Shown here: piece by piece, positions 39,530-48,147 of the stretch
How positions within the stretch are numbered: the first letter of the stretch is position 1
Layout: each line of letters starts with the position of its first letter
Origin: Deltaproteobacteria bacterium
GTDB taxonomy: Bacteria; Desulfobacterota; Binatia; UTPRO1
Assembly: GCA_020852955.1 (NCBI GenBank)
Contig: JADYZW010000016.1
Coordinates: 1-64,000, forward strand
Direction: 5' to 3'
DNA: 64,000 nt
Made by a program: the position numbers and the translations under genes
The notes under the pieces: model-generated
The model's input: the letters and a program-made list of their open reading frames with translations, nothing else
Databases searched by the model: none
What the model was told of the DNA's origin: nothing

Positions 39530-40096
39530 GTGCACGAGACGGCGCAGCGAACGGTCGGCGGATGTCGGCTCACCCTCGTCCAGGGTGATCTCACCCGCGC
39601 GAGCGTCGACGCGATCGTGAACGCGGCCAATCCTTCTCTCCTCGGAGGCGGAGGCGTCGACGGCGCGATCCATCGTCGCGGCGGTCCCGCGATCCTGGCC
39701 GACTGCAAACGTCTGCGCACGATCCAGTGGCCCGACGGGCTGCCGACCGGCGAAGCGGTGCTCACGACCGCCGGCCGCCTCGCCGCCCGTCACGTCATCC
39801 ACACCGTCGGCCCGGTCTACGGCCGGAACCCCGAGGCCCCGCGCCTGCTCGCGGCCTGCCACGCCAACAGCCTGGCGCTGGCGCTGCGCGAGGGCCTCCG
39901 CACGGTCGCCTTCCCCGCGATCTCGACCGGCGTGTACGGCTACCCGGTGGAGCGCGCGGCGCCGATCGCGCTCGACGCGATCGCCACGCACCTCGACGCG
40001 CACCCCGGCGCGCACGACGAGGTGCGCTTCGTCCTCTTCGACGCCGCGACGCTCGCGGCCTTCGCCGCCGCGCTCGCGACGCTCGCCTGCAAATGA
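39530..40096 (+). CDS. Macrodomain protein, O-acetyl-ADP-ribose deacetylase type
   Basis: The 188-residue protein has the MacroD-type binding loops: [20 protein letters not shown] and [18 protein letters not shown], with [20 protein letters not shown] between. Members remove acetyl or ADP-ribose groups from small molecules and acidic side chains. The start is GTG at 39530. No ADP-ribosyltransferase or DarT partner is seen nearby. Confidence 0.93.
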   Translation: MHETAQRTVGGCRLTLVQGDLTRASVDAIVNAANPSLLGGGGVDGAIHRRGGPAILADCKRLRTIQWPDGLPTGEAVLTTAGRLAARHVIHTVGPVYGRNPEAPRLLAACHANSLALALREGLRTVAFPAISTGVYGYPVERAAPIALDAIATHLDAHPGAHDEVRFVLFDAATLAAFAAALATLACK

Positions 40097-40121
40097 CGCG
40101 CGCGCACGGGTCGCACGCGGA

Positions 40122-40688
40122 TCAGTAGGTGAACGTCACCCCGGCGCAGAAGATATTGGTGTTGAGGCCGGGGTTCACCTCGTCCTGCCCCGCGTTCGAG
40201 ATGTGGCGGAAACGGTAGCCGGCCGTGACGCCGACGCGGTCGGTCACCGGGATCTGGGCGCCGACCGCGCCGTTCACCGAGAAGAGGACGCGCGAGCTCA
40301 ACGAGAAGGTCTTCAGGTCGTTGTAGAGCATCCCGACGCCGACCTCGGCGTACGGCTGCACCCAGGGTCGTACCCAGCGCCAGCGGAGATACGGCCCGCC
40401 GCCGAGTTCCATGGCGCTGTTGGTCTCGTAGAAGTGCGTGAAGATGCCCTCGACGCCGAAGCTCACGACGCCCGGCGTCCCGCTCTCGCTCACCCAGACC
40501 ATCCGGCCGATGCGCGGCAGGAACGTCACCGCCTGGGAGTTGTTGGTGACGCCGAAGAGGTAGCCGGCCTGGAGCCCGAGATCCCAGTCGCCGAAGGCGG
40601 GCGGGTCGGCGGCGCGCACGGGGGTCGCGCCCGCGGCGAGCAGCAGGAAGGCGGCGACGAGGCGGCGGACCAGCACGCGCATCGGCAT
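40122..40688 (-). CDS. PagL-like lipid A 3-O-deacylase / acyloxyacyl hydrolase
   Basis: The 188-residue product has a signal peptide (cleavage after VRA, about residue 27) and then short alternating strands ending in CAGVTFTY, typical of an 8-stranded outer-membrane barrel. The catalytic PagL motif is present as YRFRHISNAGQDEVNPGLN, with the His and Ser in order. PagL removes the 3-position acyl chain of lipid A in the outer leaflet, which changes immune recognition and barrier properties. Its place here, with an altered LpxC and a LapAB fusion in the same window, adds to the lipid A theme. It is a single gene, convergent with the macrodomain gene. Confidence 0.82.
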   Translation of the reverse strand: MPMRVLVRRLVAAFLLLAAGATPVRAADPPAFGDWDLGLQAGYLFGVTNNSQAVTFLPRIGRMVWVSESGTPGVVSFGVEGIFTHFYETNSAMELGGGPYLRWRWVRPWVQPYAEVGVGMLYNDLKTFSLSSRVLFSVNGAVGAQIPVTDRVGVTAGYRFRHISNAGQDEVNPGLNTNIFCAGVTFTY

Positions 40689-40795
40689 GCGGGCTAGTTG
40701 CCCGGTCCCGGCGACGGAGACAAGCCGCCCGCGGGCATCGCCTCGCGCTCCCGGCGGCGCCGCAGTGCGATGGGCAAGGCACGCTCGGCCATGCT

Positions 40796-41200
40796 TCATC
40801 CCATCGATCGCCCCCTCGTCACGCCGAAAACGTGGCGACAGTCGTCGGCGCACGCCGCGGTCGGGTCGGGCGTCGCGGCTGGCCGATGAAGCACCGCCTT
40901 GGTCGGCGCGACGCTGACGCGCCGCTTCCCCTCGCCCGGCGCGACGACCGCCGTGCCGTCGACGATCAGGCTGTATCCGCCCGGTTCCGCCGCCGGATAG
41001 AGCAGCGATACCGCCGGCCGCGCGGCCACGTTGCGCGCGCTCGCGGCGCCCACCTCGGTCACGAGCCGGTCGCCCTCCCATCCGAGCGCGACGTGCACCG
41101 CGTGCGGTCGGACGTCATCGGCGACGGTCAAGAGATAGGCGCCACCGCCGCGCTCGGCGACCGCCGTGCGCAGGCCTTCGAGAGACACGGGTATGCTCAT
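40796..41200 (-). CDS. FMN-binding split-barrel protein (pyridoxamine 5'-phosphate oxidase-like)
   Basis: The 134-residue protein reads as a small split barrel: AYLLTVADDVRPHAVHVAL, ARNVAARPAVSLLYPA and SLIVDGTAVVAPGEGKRRVS. Such proteins bind FMN, F420 or haem; the ligand is unclear. It ends with a short cysteine-containing tail. The ATG at 41200 begins at the domain; a longer start upstream adds a low-complexity lead. Confidence 0.75.
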   Translation of the reverse strand: MSIPVSLEGLRTAVAERGGGAYLLTVADDVRPHAVHVALGWEGDRLVTEVGAASARNVAARPAVSLLYPAAEPGGYSLIVDGTAVVAPGEGKRRVSVAPTKAVLHRPAATPDPTAACADDCRHVFGVTRGRSMG

Positions 41201-41267
41201 GGCTCCGGCGTAGCGCGCCCCCCGGGCTTTTGCGAGGCCGGGAGCGCGCGCCGCCGCGGTTCCGCCG

Positions 41268-44200
41268 CTATGGGACCCTGCACACCTCGCTCTGCCCACC
41301 GCTCTTGACCGCGCACGGCAGCGTGGCGGCAAAGCAATCGTCGCCGATCCTCACCAGCGTCGTTCCTTCGGGTGCGGCCGAGCCCGTGGCGTCGATCCCC
41401 GCGACCGACGCCACGAGCGTGTAGCGCCGCCCGTCTTTGCTCGTCAGCCGCACGTTCAGCATGCCTCCGCCCGTCGCCGGGCCGCGGAGCTTGAACCCGC
41501 GCGGGATCGGGACGAGTCCGCCCGCGGTCGCCGCCGCCGCGACCGTCGTCGTCCCCGCGAGCCGCAGCTCGAACGGCTCGCTCGCGAAGTCGAGGGCGTT
41601 CCCGGCGAGCGCGAACGTCCCCCGCACGCGCAGGCTGTCGGTGCCCGCGGTCGCGCGGTTCTTGAGCCGCGTCGTCCGGAGATCGAGCGGATAGACGCCG
41701 GCGCGGCAGCCGTCCGGCACGAGGCCCGCGGGCACGCCGGAGTCGAGCGCTCCGGTGCGCTGCCGGTCGTGACGGAAGCCCTGCCAGCGCACCGCCCGCG
41801 CCGACGCGGCACCCGGCGCGTCCCAGAGGTAGACGAAGCCCTCGCGGCTCGCGGCGGCGACCTCGAGGAGGCCGTCGCCGTCGACGTCGCCCGCGACCGG
41901 GATCGGAATCATCCAGCCGTTGGTGAACTTCGGCCAGCCGGCGGGCTGCGCGCCGAGATGATTCACCGCGTGCACGAAGCCGCCACCGCTCCCCTGCACG
42001 ATCTCCGGCACGCCGTCGCCGTCGAGATCGAAGACCGCCGGGTTTCCGAAAAACATCATGTCTTCGACGATGCGCGGGAAGGTCGCCACCATGTGGCCGT
42101 CGCGCGTGCGCCACGCCGAGAGCTGGTGATCACCGGGCTCCTGTCGTCCGGGCGCCTGCTGGTCGATGAACTTCGTCGTACCGATGGTGCCGGCCATCAC
42201 TTCGAGCCGGCCGTCGCCGTCGAGGTCGGCGAGGCTCGGGCTCCCGAGCAGCGCCAGGCTGATCGGGAAGTCGGTCGACTCGGCCTCGAGTGGACGCGCG
42301 AGGCTCACGTCGTAGTCGAGCGTCAGATGCGAGCCGTTCTGGCTGACCCCGTAGTGCGACGTCCCGTCGCCGCGCAGCACGTAGACCGGTCCGTTGTTGC
42401 CCTGCACGACGACCTCGTCGATACCGTCGCCGTCGACGTCGCCGAGCACCGCGCCTTGCGTCACGCCGTGCGCAACCGTCGGCAGCAGGTCCTCGCTGAA
42501 GAGCGCGATCTTCACCGGCCAGCCCGGGAGGTACGGTCCCGCCGGATTCCCCGCAACGCGCGGGCTCAGGCTGCCGGCATGGTCGATCGCGTAGAGCCGG
42601 CCGTTCACCGGCGCGAGCCCGGCGACGCCCGCGAAGAACGAGAGCTGCACGTTGGCGTCCTCGCCGCGTACGTACTCCTCGTTGGTGCCCTGGACGATCT
42701 CGAGGAAGCCGTCGCCGTCGATGTCGCCGAGCGCCGGCGAGGCGACGATCTTCGTGCCGCGCGAGCCGCGCGGCTGACCGCCGACGAGGTCCCAGGTCAC
42801 CTTGCCGGTCATCGGGTCGACGGTCGTGACCGTGCGATCGACCATCAGGATCGGGAAGCCAGGCTGCGGCGAGCCGTCGGCGCGCCAGACGTAGAGGTGG
42901 CGGTCCATGGCGCCGATCACGATCTCGAGCGCGCCGTCGCGATCGAGATCGGCGAGCGCCGGGGTCGCGAGGAAGCCGGGGTCGAGGCGGTTCGCCTCGT
43001 CGCGGATCCCCGGGGCGGAGAACGCGGGCGTCGTGCTCACCGGGAAGCCGGCGCGGCGCGTCCCGTCGGCCTCGAAGACGTAGAGCTTGCCCTGCGTCGA
43101 CGCGACCACCACCTCGAACGCGCCGTCGCGGTCGAGATCCCCGACCGCGGCCGACGCGAGGACCGACTCGTGCACGGCCGCATCCACCGCCCCGCTCGTG
43201 AAGCCCGCCGAACCGGTGTGCAGCACGTCGAGGTCGGTCGTGACGGGCCACCCGGGAAGCGCGCTACCGTCGCCGCGGAAGGCGTGCACCTCACCCGCGG
43301 CGGTCGCAAACACCACGTCGAGGGTGCCGTCGCCGTCGAGATCGGCGAGCGCGGGCGAGCCGTCCCCCGACGCGCGCACGAAGAGCGGGAAGCCGGGGTG
43401 CACATCCGGATCGTGGAACACGGAGACGACGCGCGTGTCCTCGCCGACGTTCCCGAGGTCGTCGACGACCCGCAGGCGCAGCGTCACGTTGTAGACCTCG
43501 TCGAAGTCGTCGCGGTCGGCGACCGGCAGCGTCACGGCATCGAACGCGCAGTCGGCCGCCACAGCGGCGATCGCCCAGGTGCCGAGGACCGCCTCGTCGA
43601 TCGGCGCCACCGGCGCGCCGGTCGCGATGACGTGCCCGGGACGCGCGTATTCGCTCGCAACCGGTTCGACGCCGCAGCCGTACTCGAGCGTGTAGGTATA
43701 GGCGTGGGCGCGGCGATACGCCGCGGTCGAGCCCGTGATCGCCACCATCGGCGTCGCCGTCGGGTCGAGCGTGTGGAACCAGCCCGGCGAGGCGAGCTCG
43801 GCCTCGGGCGGGATCGTCGTCGCCGCGAGCGTCCGCACCGCCCGGTCGGCGTTCACGCGCCCGTAACCGAAGTACTTGTCGCGCCCCGGGTGGCTCGGGA
43901 AGCGCGTCGAGACGAGATCGGAGAGGAAGCCGAACTTCACCGACGGCGAGGTCGCGAGCGCCAGGGTGCCGCTGAAGTCGATGTCGTCGGCGGTGGCGGC
44001 GAGGATCTGCTTCACCTCGTTGGCGGAGAGCGCCGTGCCGGTGACGGGGTGATCCGTGAGCTGGCCCGCGTCGACGAGGTTGCGCGCCCGCGACACGATC
44101 AGTGCCGCGATGCCGGCGCCGCGCCCGGTCGCCTCCGACGAGCACGAGTTCGACGGAATCGACACGTGCACGTTGTGCGCGCCGTAGTTCGTGCAGCCGT

Positions 44201-45257
44201 TCAGCAGCAGATACGTGGCGTTCTGGACGAAGGTCCCGTCCCCGGCGCGGATCGAGTTCACCGGGATCGTGTGATCGTAGTTCGACGGCCAGTTGTGGTG
44301 GTACGACTCCTCGTCCGCCGCCGACGCGATCACCGGCACGCCGCGGGCGTACGCGTAGTCGATCGCGTCCTGACCGAACGGCGTGTGGTCGAGCGCACCG
44401 GTCGCCTCCTGGATCACCGCCGCACCGCTGTCCACGGCGAAGACGACCCCGCGCGCGAAGTCGTTGACGTCGGAAACGAAGCTGTCGCTCACCTTGATCG
44501 GGATGAAGGTCGCGTTCGGGGCGACGCCGACGCCCCCGCCGTTCGCGGCCTCGGCGGTCGAATCCTCGGCCTCGCCGGTGCCGTGGCCGTAGTGCACGTC
44601 GTCGTAGGGATCGTTGTCGTCCTGGTGGAAGTCCCAGCCCGCGACGTCGTCGACGTAGCCGTTCGCGTCGGCATCGGCGCCGTCGGAGAAGGCGCGGATC
44701 AGGTCCTGCGGATCGACGATCCCGTTGCCGTTCGCGTCGGCGACGCGCGAGTCCGCGGCGTGCGCGCCGTCGGCGCGGTAGTCGCGCACGTCGAAGACGC
44801 CGTCCTGATTGCGGTCGTACCCGTTGCTCGTCCCTTCGGGCAGCGGCAGCTCGCCGGTGTTCAGGTGGACTTTCGCCGCCAGGTCGCTCATCGCGCCGCC
44901 GTCCGCCCAGTCGAGGCCCGAGTCGAGGATCGCGATCACGACGTCGGGGCGGCCGGTGGTCACCTGCCAGGCCTTGTCGACGCTCGGCCCGCGCACGCCG
45001 AAGAGCTCCTGCGCAGTCGCGGGCACGGCGGGGTCGACGAAGCTCGAGAAGCGGAAATTGCTCGGGTCGAGGTCCGACGGCACCGTCGGCGGCGCCGTCG
45101 TCGGGAGGAAGAGGTACGATGCGAAGTCGGTCGGGTCGCTACAGCTCGCGGCGAGCGGTCCGCCGCATTCCGGGTAGGGGAACTCGGCGCGCGCGGCGAG
45201 CGGCGCGAGCAGCGCCGCGACCACGAGCGCGTAGCGGCTGCGGAGACGATTCGGCAT
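41268..45257 (-). CDS. Large secreted subtilase with FG-GAP/VCBS-like repeats
   Basis: A 1329-residue exported serine protease. The signal peptide is cleaved near residue 24 (AARA-EFP). The S8 domain has D112 in VVIAILDSGLD, H225 in HYGHGTGEAEDS and S374 in SCSSEATGRGAGIAAL. The oxyanion-hole position, normally Asn, appears to be D315 in PVIASAADEESYHHN. Calcium-loop-like inserts (DRNQDGVFD, DANGNGIVDPQD) lie between D112 and H225. After about residue 640 come eight FG-GAP-type calcium loops (such as DLDGDGTLDVV) that predict a beta-propeller, then a C-terminal beta domain with cysteines that may anchor it. It is monocistronic, with an inverted repeat upstream. The low-complexity reading on the opposite strand is not a gene. 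Confidence 0.9.
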   Translation of the reverse strand: MPNRLRSRYALVVAALLAPLAARAEFPYPECGGPLAASCSDPTDFASYLFLPTTAPPTVPSDLDPSNFRFSSFVDPAVPATAQELFGVRGPSVDKAWQVTTGRPDVVIAILDSGLDWADGGAMSDLAAKVHLNTGELPLPEGTSNGYDRNQDGVFDVRDYRADGAHAADSRVADANGNGIVDPQDLIRAFSDGADADANGYVDDVAGWDFHQDDNDPYDDVHYGHGTGEAEDSTAEAANGGGVGVAPNATFIPIKVSDSFVSDVNDFARGVVFAVDSGAAVIQEATGALDHTPFGQDAIDYAYARGVPVIASAADEESYHHNWPSNYDHTIPVNSIRAGDGTFVQNATYLLLNGCTNYGAHNVHVSIPSNSCSSEATGRGAGIAALIVSRARNLVDAGQLTDHPVTGTALSANEVKQILAATADDIDFSGTLALATSPSVKFGFLSDLVSTRFPSHPGRDKYFGYGRVNADRAVRTLAATTIPPEAELASPGWFHTLDPTATPMVAITGSTAAYRRAHAYTYTLEYGCGVEPVASEYARPGHVIATGAPVAPIDEAVLGTWAIAAVAADCAFDAVTLPVADRDDFDEVYNVTLRLRVVDDLGNVGEDTRVVSVFHDPDVHPGFPLFVRASGDGSPALADLDGDGTLDVVFATAAGEVHAFRGDGSALPGWPVTTDLDVLHTGSAGFTSGAVDAAVHESVLASAAVGDLDRDGAFEVVVASTQGKLYVFEADGTRRAGFPVSTTPAFSAPGIRDEANRLDPGFLATPALADLDRDGALEIVIGAMDRHLYVWRADGSPQPGFPILMVDRTVTTVDPMTGKVTWDLVGGQPRGSRGTKIVASPALGDIDGDGFLEIVQGTNEEYVRGEDANVQLSFFAGVAGLAPVNGRLYAIDHAGSLSPRVAGNPAGPYLPGWPVKIALFSEDLLPTVAHGVTQGAVLGDVDGDGIDEVVVQGNNGPVYVLRGDGTSHYGVSQNGSHLTLDYDVSLARPLEAESTDFPISLALLGSPSLADLDGDGRLEVMAGTIGTTKFIDQQAPGRQEPGDHQLSAWRTRDGHMVATFPRIVEDMMFFGNPAVFDLDGDGVPEIVQGSGGGFVHAVNHLGAQPAGWPKFTNGWMIPIPVAGDVDGDGLLEVAAASREGFVYLWDAPGAASARAVRWQGFRHDRQRTGALDSGVPAGLVPDGCRAGVYPLDLRTTRLKNRATAGTDSLRVRGTFALAGNALDFASEPFELRLAGTTTVAAAATAGGLVPIPRGFKLRGPATGGGMLNVRLTSKDGRRYTLVASVAGIDATGSAAPEGTTLVRIGDDCFAATLPCAVKSGGQSEVCRVP

Positions 45258-45360
45258 CGGACGGGCACCTCGCTTGGTCGACGGCCGAGCGCGGGAAGCG
45301 GCGCACGGGACTCGACCTGTAGCCCCGCGCCAAGTCGGCTGTAAAGCGATTTCACCGGCC

Positions 45361-45392
45361 GGTGCTGTCCCACCTCTACTTAGGACAGCACC
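45361..45392. repeat. Perfect 10-bp inverted repeat upstream of divergent genes
   Basis: GGTGCTGTCC (45361-45370) and GGACAGCACC (45383-45392) flank a 12-base spacer and are framed by CCGGCC on both sides. No T-tract follows. It sits in the 255-base gap between the subtilase and the PIG-V-like gene, so it may be an operator, a REP-like element or a transposon remnant. Confidence 0.55.
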
Positions 45393-45512
45393 CACCGGCC
45401 CGCGGCCCCGGCCCGCTCGAACGGCGCGCGGCCAAGGTCCGGCGCGCGTCCGCGCCTGGCGGCCTCCGGGCGGCTGCGCTACGACGGCGCGAGCCGCCGA
45501 TCCCGCACGCGC

Positions 45513-46661
45513 ATGCGCCCCCTATCGTCGCCGCCCGACCCTCGCTGCCGCCTGGCGCTCGCCTTCGTCGGCTGGAAGCTCCTCGGCCTGCTCGCTCTCG
45601 CGACCGTGATCCCGCCGCTCGCGTGGGAAGGGGCGGCCGGCCTCGCCGCGAGCAGCGACCCGCTCCGCGCCTTCTACAACTGGGACGCCTTTCACTACGT
45701 CCGCATCGCGACCGAAGGCTACGCCGCCCGGGAGACCCACGCCTTCTATCCCCTCTTCCCGCTGCTGCTCCGCGCCTGCATCGTCCCCATCGGGAACGCC
45801 GCCGTCGCGGGGATCGCGCTGACGACGCTCCTCGCGGCGCTCTTCGCGGTCGTCTACTGGCGCGTCGCGCGCGATCTCCTCTCGCCGCGCGCGGCCACGG
45901 TCGCGCTCGTCGCCTGCTTCGCGCTGCCGAGCGCGTTCTTCCTGCACTGTATCTACACCGAGTCGCTGTTCCTCCTGCTGCTCTTCCTCTTCCTCGGCGC
46001 GTTCCGGCGCGCGTCGTGGCTCGCGGCGGCGCTCGCCCCGGCGCTCGTGCTGACGCGCGGACAGGGTCTCTTCGTCGGAATCGCGGTCGGCCTCGTCTTC
46101 CTCGGCGAGCTGCCGCGCCTGCGGCGAACGCGCGACGCGGCCCGCGCCGCCTACCTCGTCGGCGTCGGGCTCGCGTTCGTTGCCGCGTTCGCGGGCCTTC
46201 TCGCCTGGGAGCGCGCGGCGTTCGGCGACCCGTTCGAGTTCGTGAAGGTACAGGCGCTCTACTGGCCGGCGTTCGAGAACTCGATCCTCAAGAGCCTCGA
46301 TCCACGCCACGTCCTCGCGCTGCTCCTCACGCCGCCCCGCGATCTGAACGGTCCGGCTTACGGCCTGATCGACAAGCTCACCATCGTCGCGAGCATCGGG
46401 CTCGCGCCCGCGGTGTGGCGGCTCGACCGCCGGCTCTTCGCCTTCTACTTCTCTCTCGCCTGGTTCCCGGCCACGATGGGCACCGGCGGCTCGTACTTCC
46501 GCTTCTTCCTGCTCCCGTGGAGCATCGCGGCGCTCGCGATCGCCGATCGCTATTGCGCGGCCGGCGCGGGACGCCGCCTGGCCGCGGCGGCCGCCGCCTT
46601 CGGCCTCGTCCTGCAGTGGGGCTTCTCGCTCCTCCACGCCGGTCACCGCTGGGTCGGCTGA
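45513..46661 (+). CDS. PIG-V-like integral membrane mannosyltransferase family protein
   Basis: The 382-residue protein has about ten membrane helices and an early luminal or periplasmic WDAFHYVRIATEGYA, the WD-HY pattern of PIG-V-type GT-C glycosyltransferases, followed by FYPLFPLLLR. In eukaryotes PIG-V adds a mannose to GPI; bacterial relatives probably glycosylate a lipid-linked or protein acceptor using a polyprenyl-phosphate sugar. It is divergent from the secreted subtilase. The acceptor is unknown. Confidence 0.75.
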   Translation: MRPLSSPPDPRCRLALAFVGWKLLGLLALATVIPPLAWEGAAGLAASSDPLRAFYNWDAFHYVRIATEGYAARETHAFYPLFPLLLRACIVPIGNAAVAGIALTTLLAALFAVVYWRVARDLLSPRAATVALVACFALPSAFFLHCIYTESLFLLLLFLFLGAFRRASWLAAALAPALVLTRGQGLFVGIAVGLVFLGELPRLRRTRDAARAAYLVGVGLAFVAAFAGLLAWERAAFGDPFEFVKVQALYWPAFENSILKSLDPRHVLALLLTPPRDLNGPAYGLIDKLTIVASIGLAPAVWRLDRRLFAFYFSLAWFPATMGTGGSYFRFFLLPWSIAALAIADRYCAAGAGRRLAAAAAAFGLVLQWGFSLLHAGHRWVG

Positions 46662-46717
46662 GGCTCACGACGCGGTCCGTGCGGCCGTCGGGCGCGCCTC
46701 GGCGCCTCGCGCGCGCT

Positions 46718-48139
46718 TCACGCGTGAGGCGCGGGCGCCGGCGCCCGGCGTGCGGACCCTCCGGCGACGACGGCGCACGCGGCGAGATCGAGCAGGAGAT
46801 TGGCGGTCCAGAGGTGCTTCTCGATCTCCTGGCGACCGTCGCCCAGGATCGCCGTCACGGTCCCGGCGAGCGCGCACCCGAGGAGCGCGAGGACCACGAT
46901 GCCCCAGGCCGGGTCGCGCGCGCCGCGCGCGAGCATCGCGCCCGCCGCCGCCAGGCCCGCGAGCCACACCGCGCTCGCGATCGGCCATCCGTGGAGGCGC
47001 ATCATCACCCGCTGCCGGACGTCGAGCTCCGCGAATCCGGCCCGCGCGTGCTCGGCGTGGAGCGGCAGGTACGCGAGCCGGGTGTCGTGCAACCGCCCGA
47101 TCGCGAACCACAGCGCCCGCCCGACCGCCGCCGGCTCGCGCGCGTACACCGCGAGCACGCTCGTGAAGTCGATGAGCGCCGGATGCGCGTATGCGAACGC
47201 GTGCGCGTCCCCGACGAAGATCGGGTTCCCGACGAAGCGGCGCGCCTCGGGCCCGAAACCGAGACGCGCGAGGTGCGGGTGCGGGTCGTCGACGAAGGTC
47301 AACGCGCCGTAGAAGAGCGCGTTGAACGGATTGACGAGCGGATGCTCCGGGTAGCGCGCGACCACGACCGCGCTCGCGACGCTCGCGAGCACGAGCAGCG
47401 CGCCCGCCATCGCTCGCACGCCGGGAGTGATCGCCGGCGCCGGCAGGCGGCGCCGCCAGACGAAGGCCAGAACGACGAACACGATGCCGAACGCCCAGTT
47501 GACGGAACGCGCCGTCGTGAGCGCGATCACCGCGGCGACGACGGCGACGAACCCGAGCCGTCGGCGTCCGTGCGCCCAGGCGAGCAGCCCCGCGAACAGC
47601 GCGAGCGCGTAGGGCAGACTCGGCCCCTCCTCGTACCAGGTGTTGAGGAAGGAGAGGTATCCGACGTCGATCGCGACCGCCGCGAAGAGCGCCGCGGCAA
47701 GGACGCCGAGGGACCCGGCACGCGCCAGCAGGAAGACCGAGAGCACCGCGAACGCCGCGGCCGCGACGCGTGCCGGCAGCCCCACCCAGCGAAGGTCGAG
47801 CGTATCGCCGCCGATCGCCCGCGCGACGAGCGCACCCGGGAACCACAGGAGGTGGCCCGAGCTGCGCTTCGACGCGCCGGGCGACAGACGGCCGTCGGCG
47901 CGCGCATCCCACTTCGGCAGCCACGCGGCGAAGAGGCGGCGCCGGCCTTCGGGCGAAGACGGAGGCGGCCACGCGCTCGAGAATCCGCTCGGCTTCTCGG
48001 CGTAGCCCATCGCGATCTTCATGAAGTCGCCGTTGTCGGCGCGCCCGCACGCGACGGTCCCCGCGTAGCCGGCGAGCACGACGCCGACGAGCGCCCCCAC
48101 GGCGGCGCGCCGCGCCGCTTCCGCTCGCGACCACGCCAC
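46718..48139 (-). CDS. Polytopic membrane protein, possible GT-C glycosyltransferase
   Basis: The 473-residue product has about ten membrane segments. After the first helix comes GRADNGDFMKIAMGYAEKP, an Asp-rich periplasmic loop like the catalytic loop of GT-C enzymes, and SFLNTWYEEGPSLPYAL later. I do not recognise a named family. It starts 8 bases after sat on the same strand, so may be in its transcript, but no functional link is evident. It converges with the PIG-V-like gene. Confidence 0.65.
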   Translation of the reverse strand: MAWSRAEAARRAAVGALVGVVLAGYAGTVACGRADNGDFMKIAMGYAEKPSGFSSAWPPPSSPEGRRRLFAAWLPKWDARADGRLSPGASKRSSGHLLWFPGALVARAIGGDTLDLRWVGLPARVAAAAFAVLSVFLLARAGSLGVLAAALFAAVAIDVGYLSFLNTWYEEGPSLPYALALFAGLLAWAHGRRRLGFVAVVAAVIALTTARSVNWAFGIVFVVLAFVWRRRLPAPAITPGVRAMAGALLVLASVASAVVVARYPEHPLVNPFNALFYGALTFVDDPHPHLARLGFGPEARRFVGNPIFVGDAHAFAYAHPALIDFTSVLAVYAREPAAVGRALWFAIGRLHDTRLAYLPLHAEHARAGFAELDVRQRVMMRLHGWPIASAVWLAGLAAAGAMLARGARDPAWGIVVLALLGCALAGTVTAILGDGRQEIEKHLWTANLLLDLAACAVVAGGSARRAPAPAPHA

Positions 48140-48147
48140 CGAACGGC

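Noticed and set aside
41769..45344. A very long open frame on the plus strand opposite the subtilase.
   Set aside because: It mirrors the subtilase codons, is extremely rich in Arg, Val, Ala and Asp without any motif, and arises from the high third-position GC. The minus strand has signal peptide, catalytic triad and repeats.
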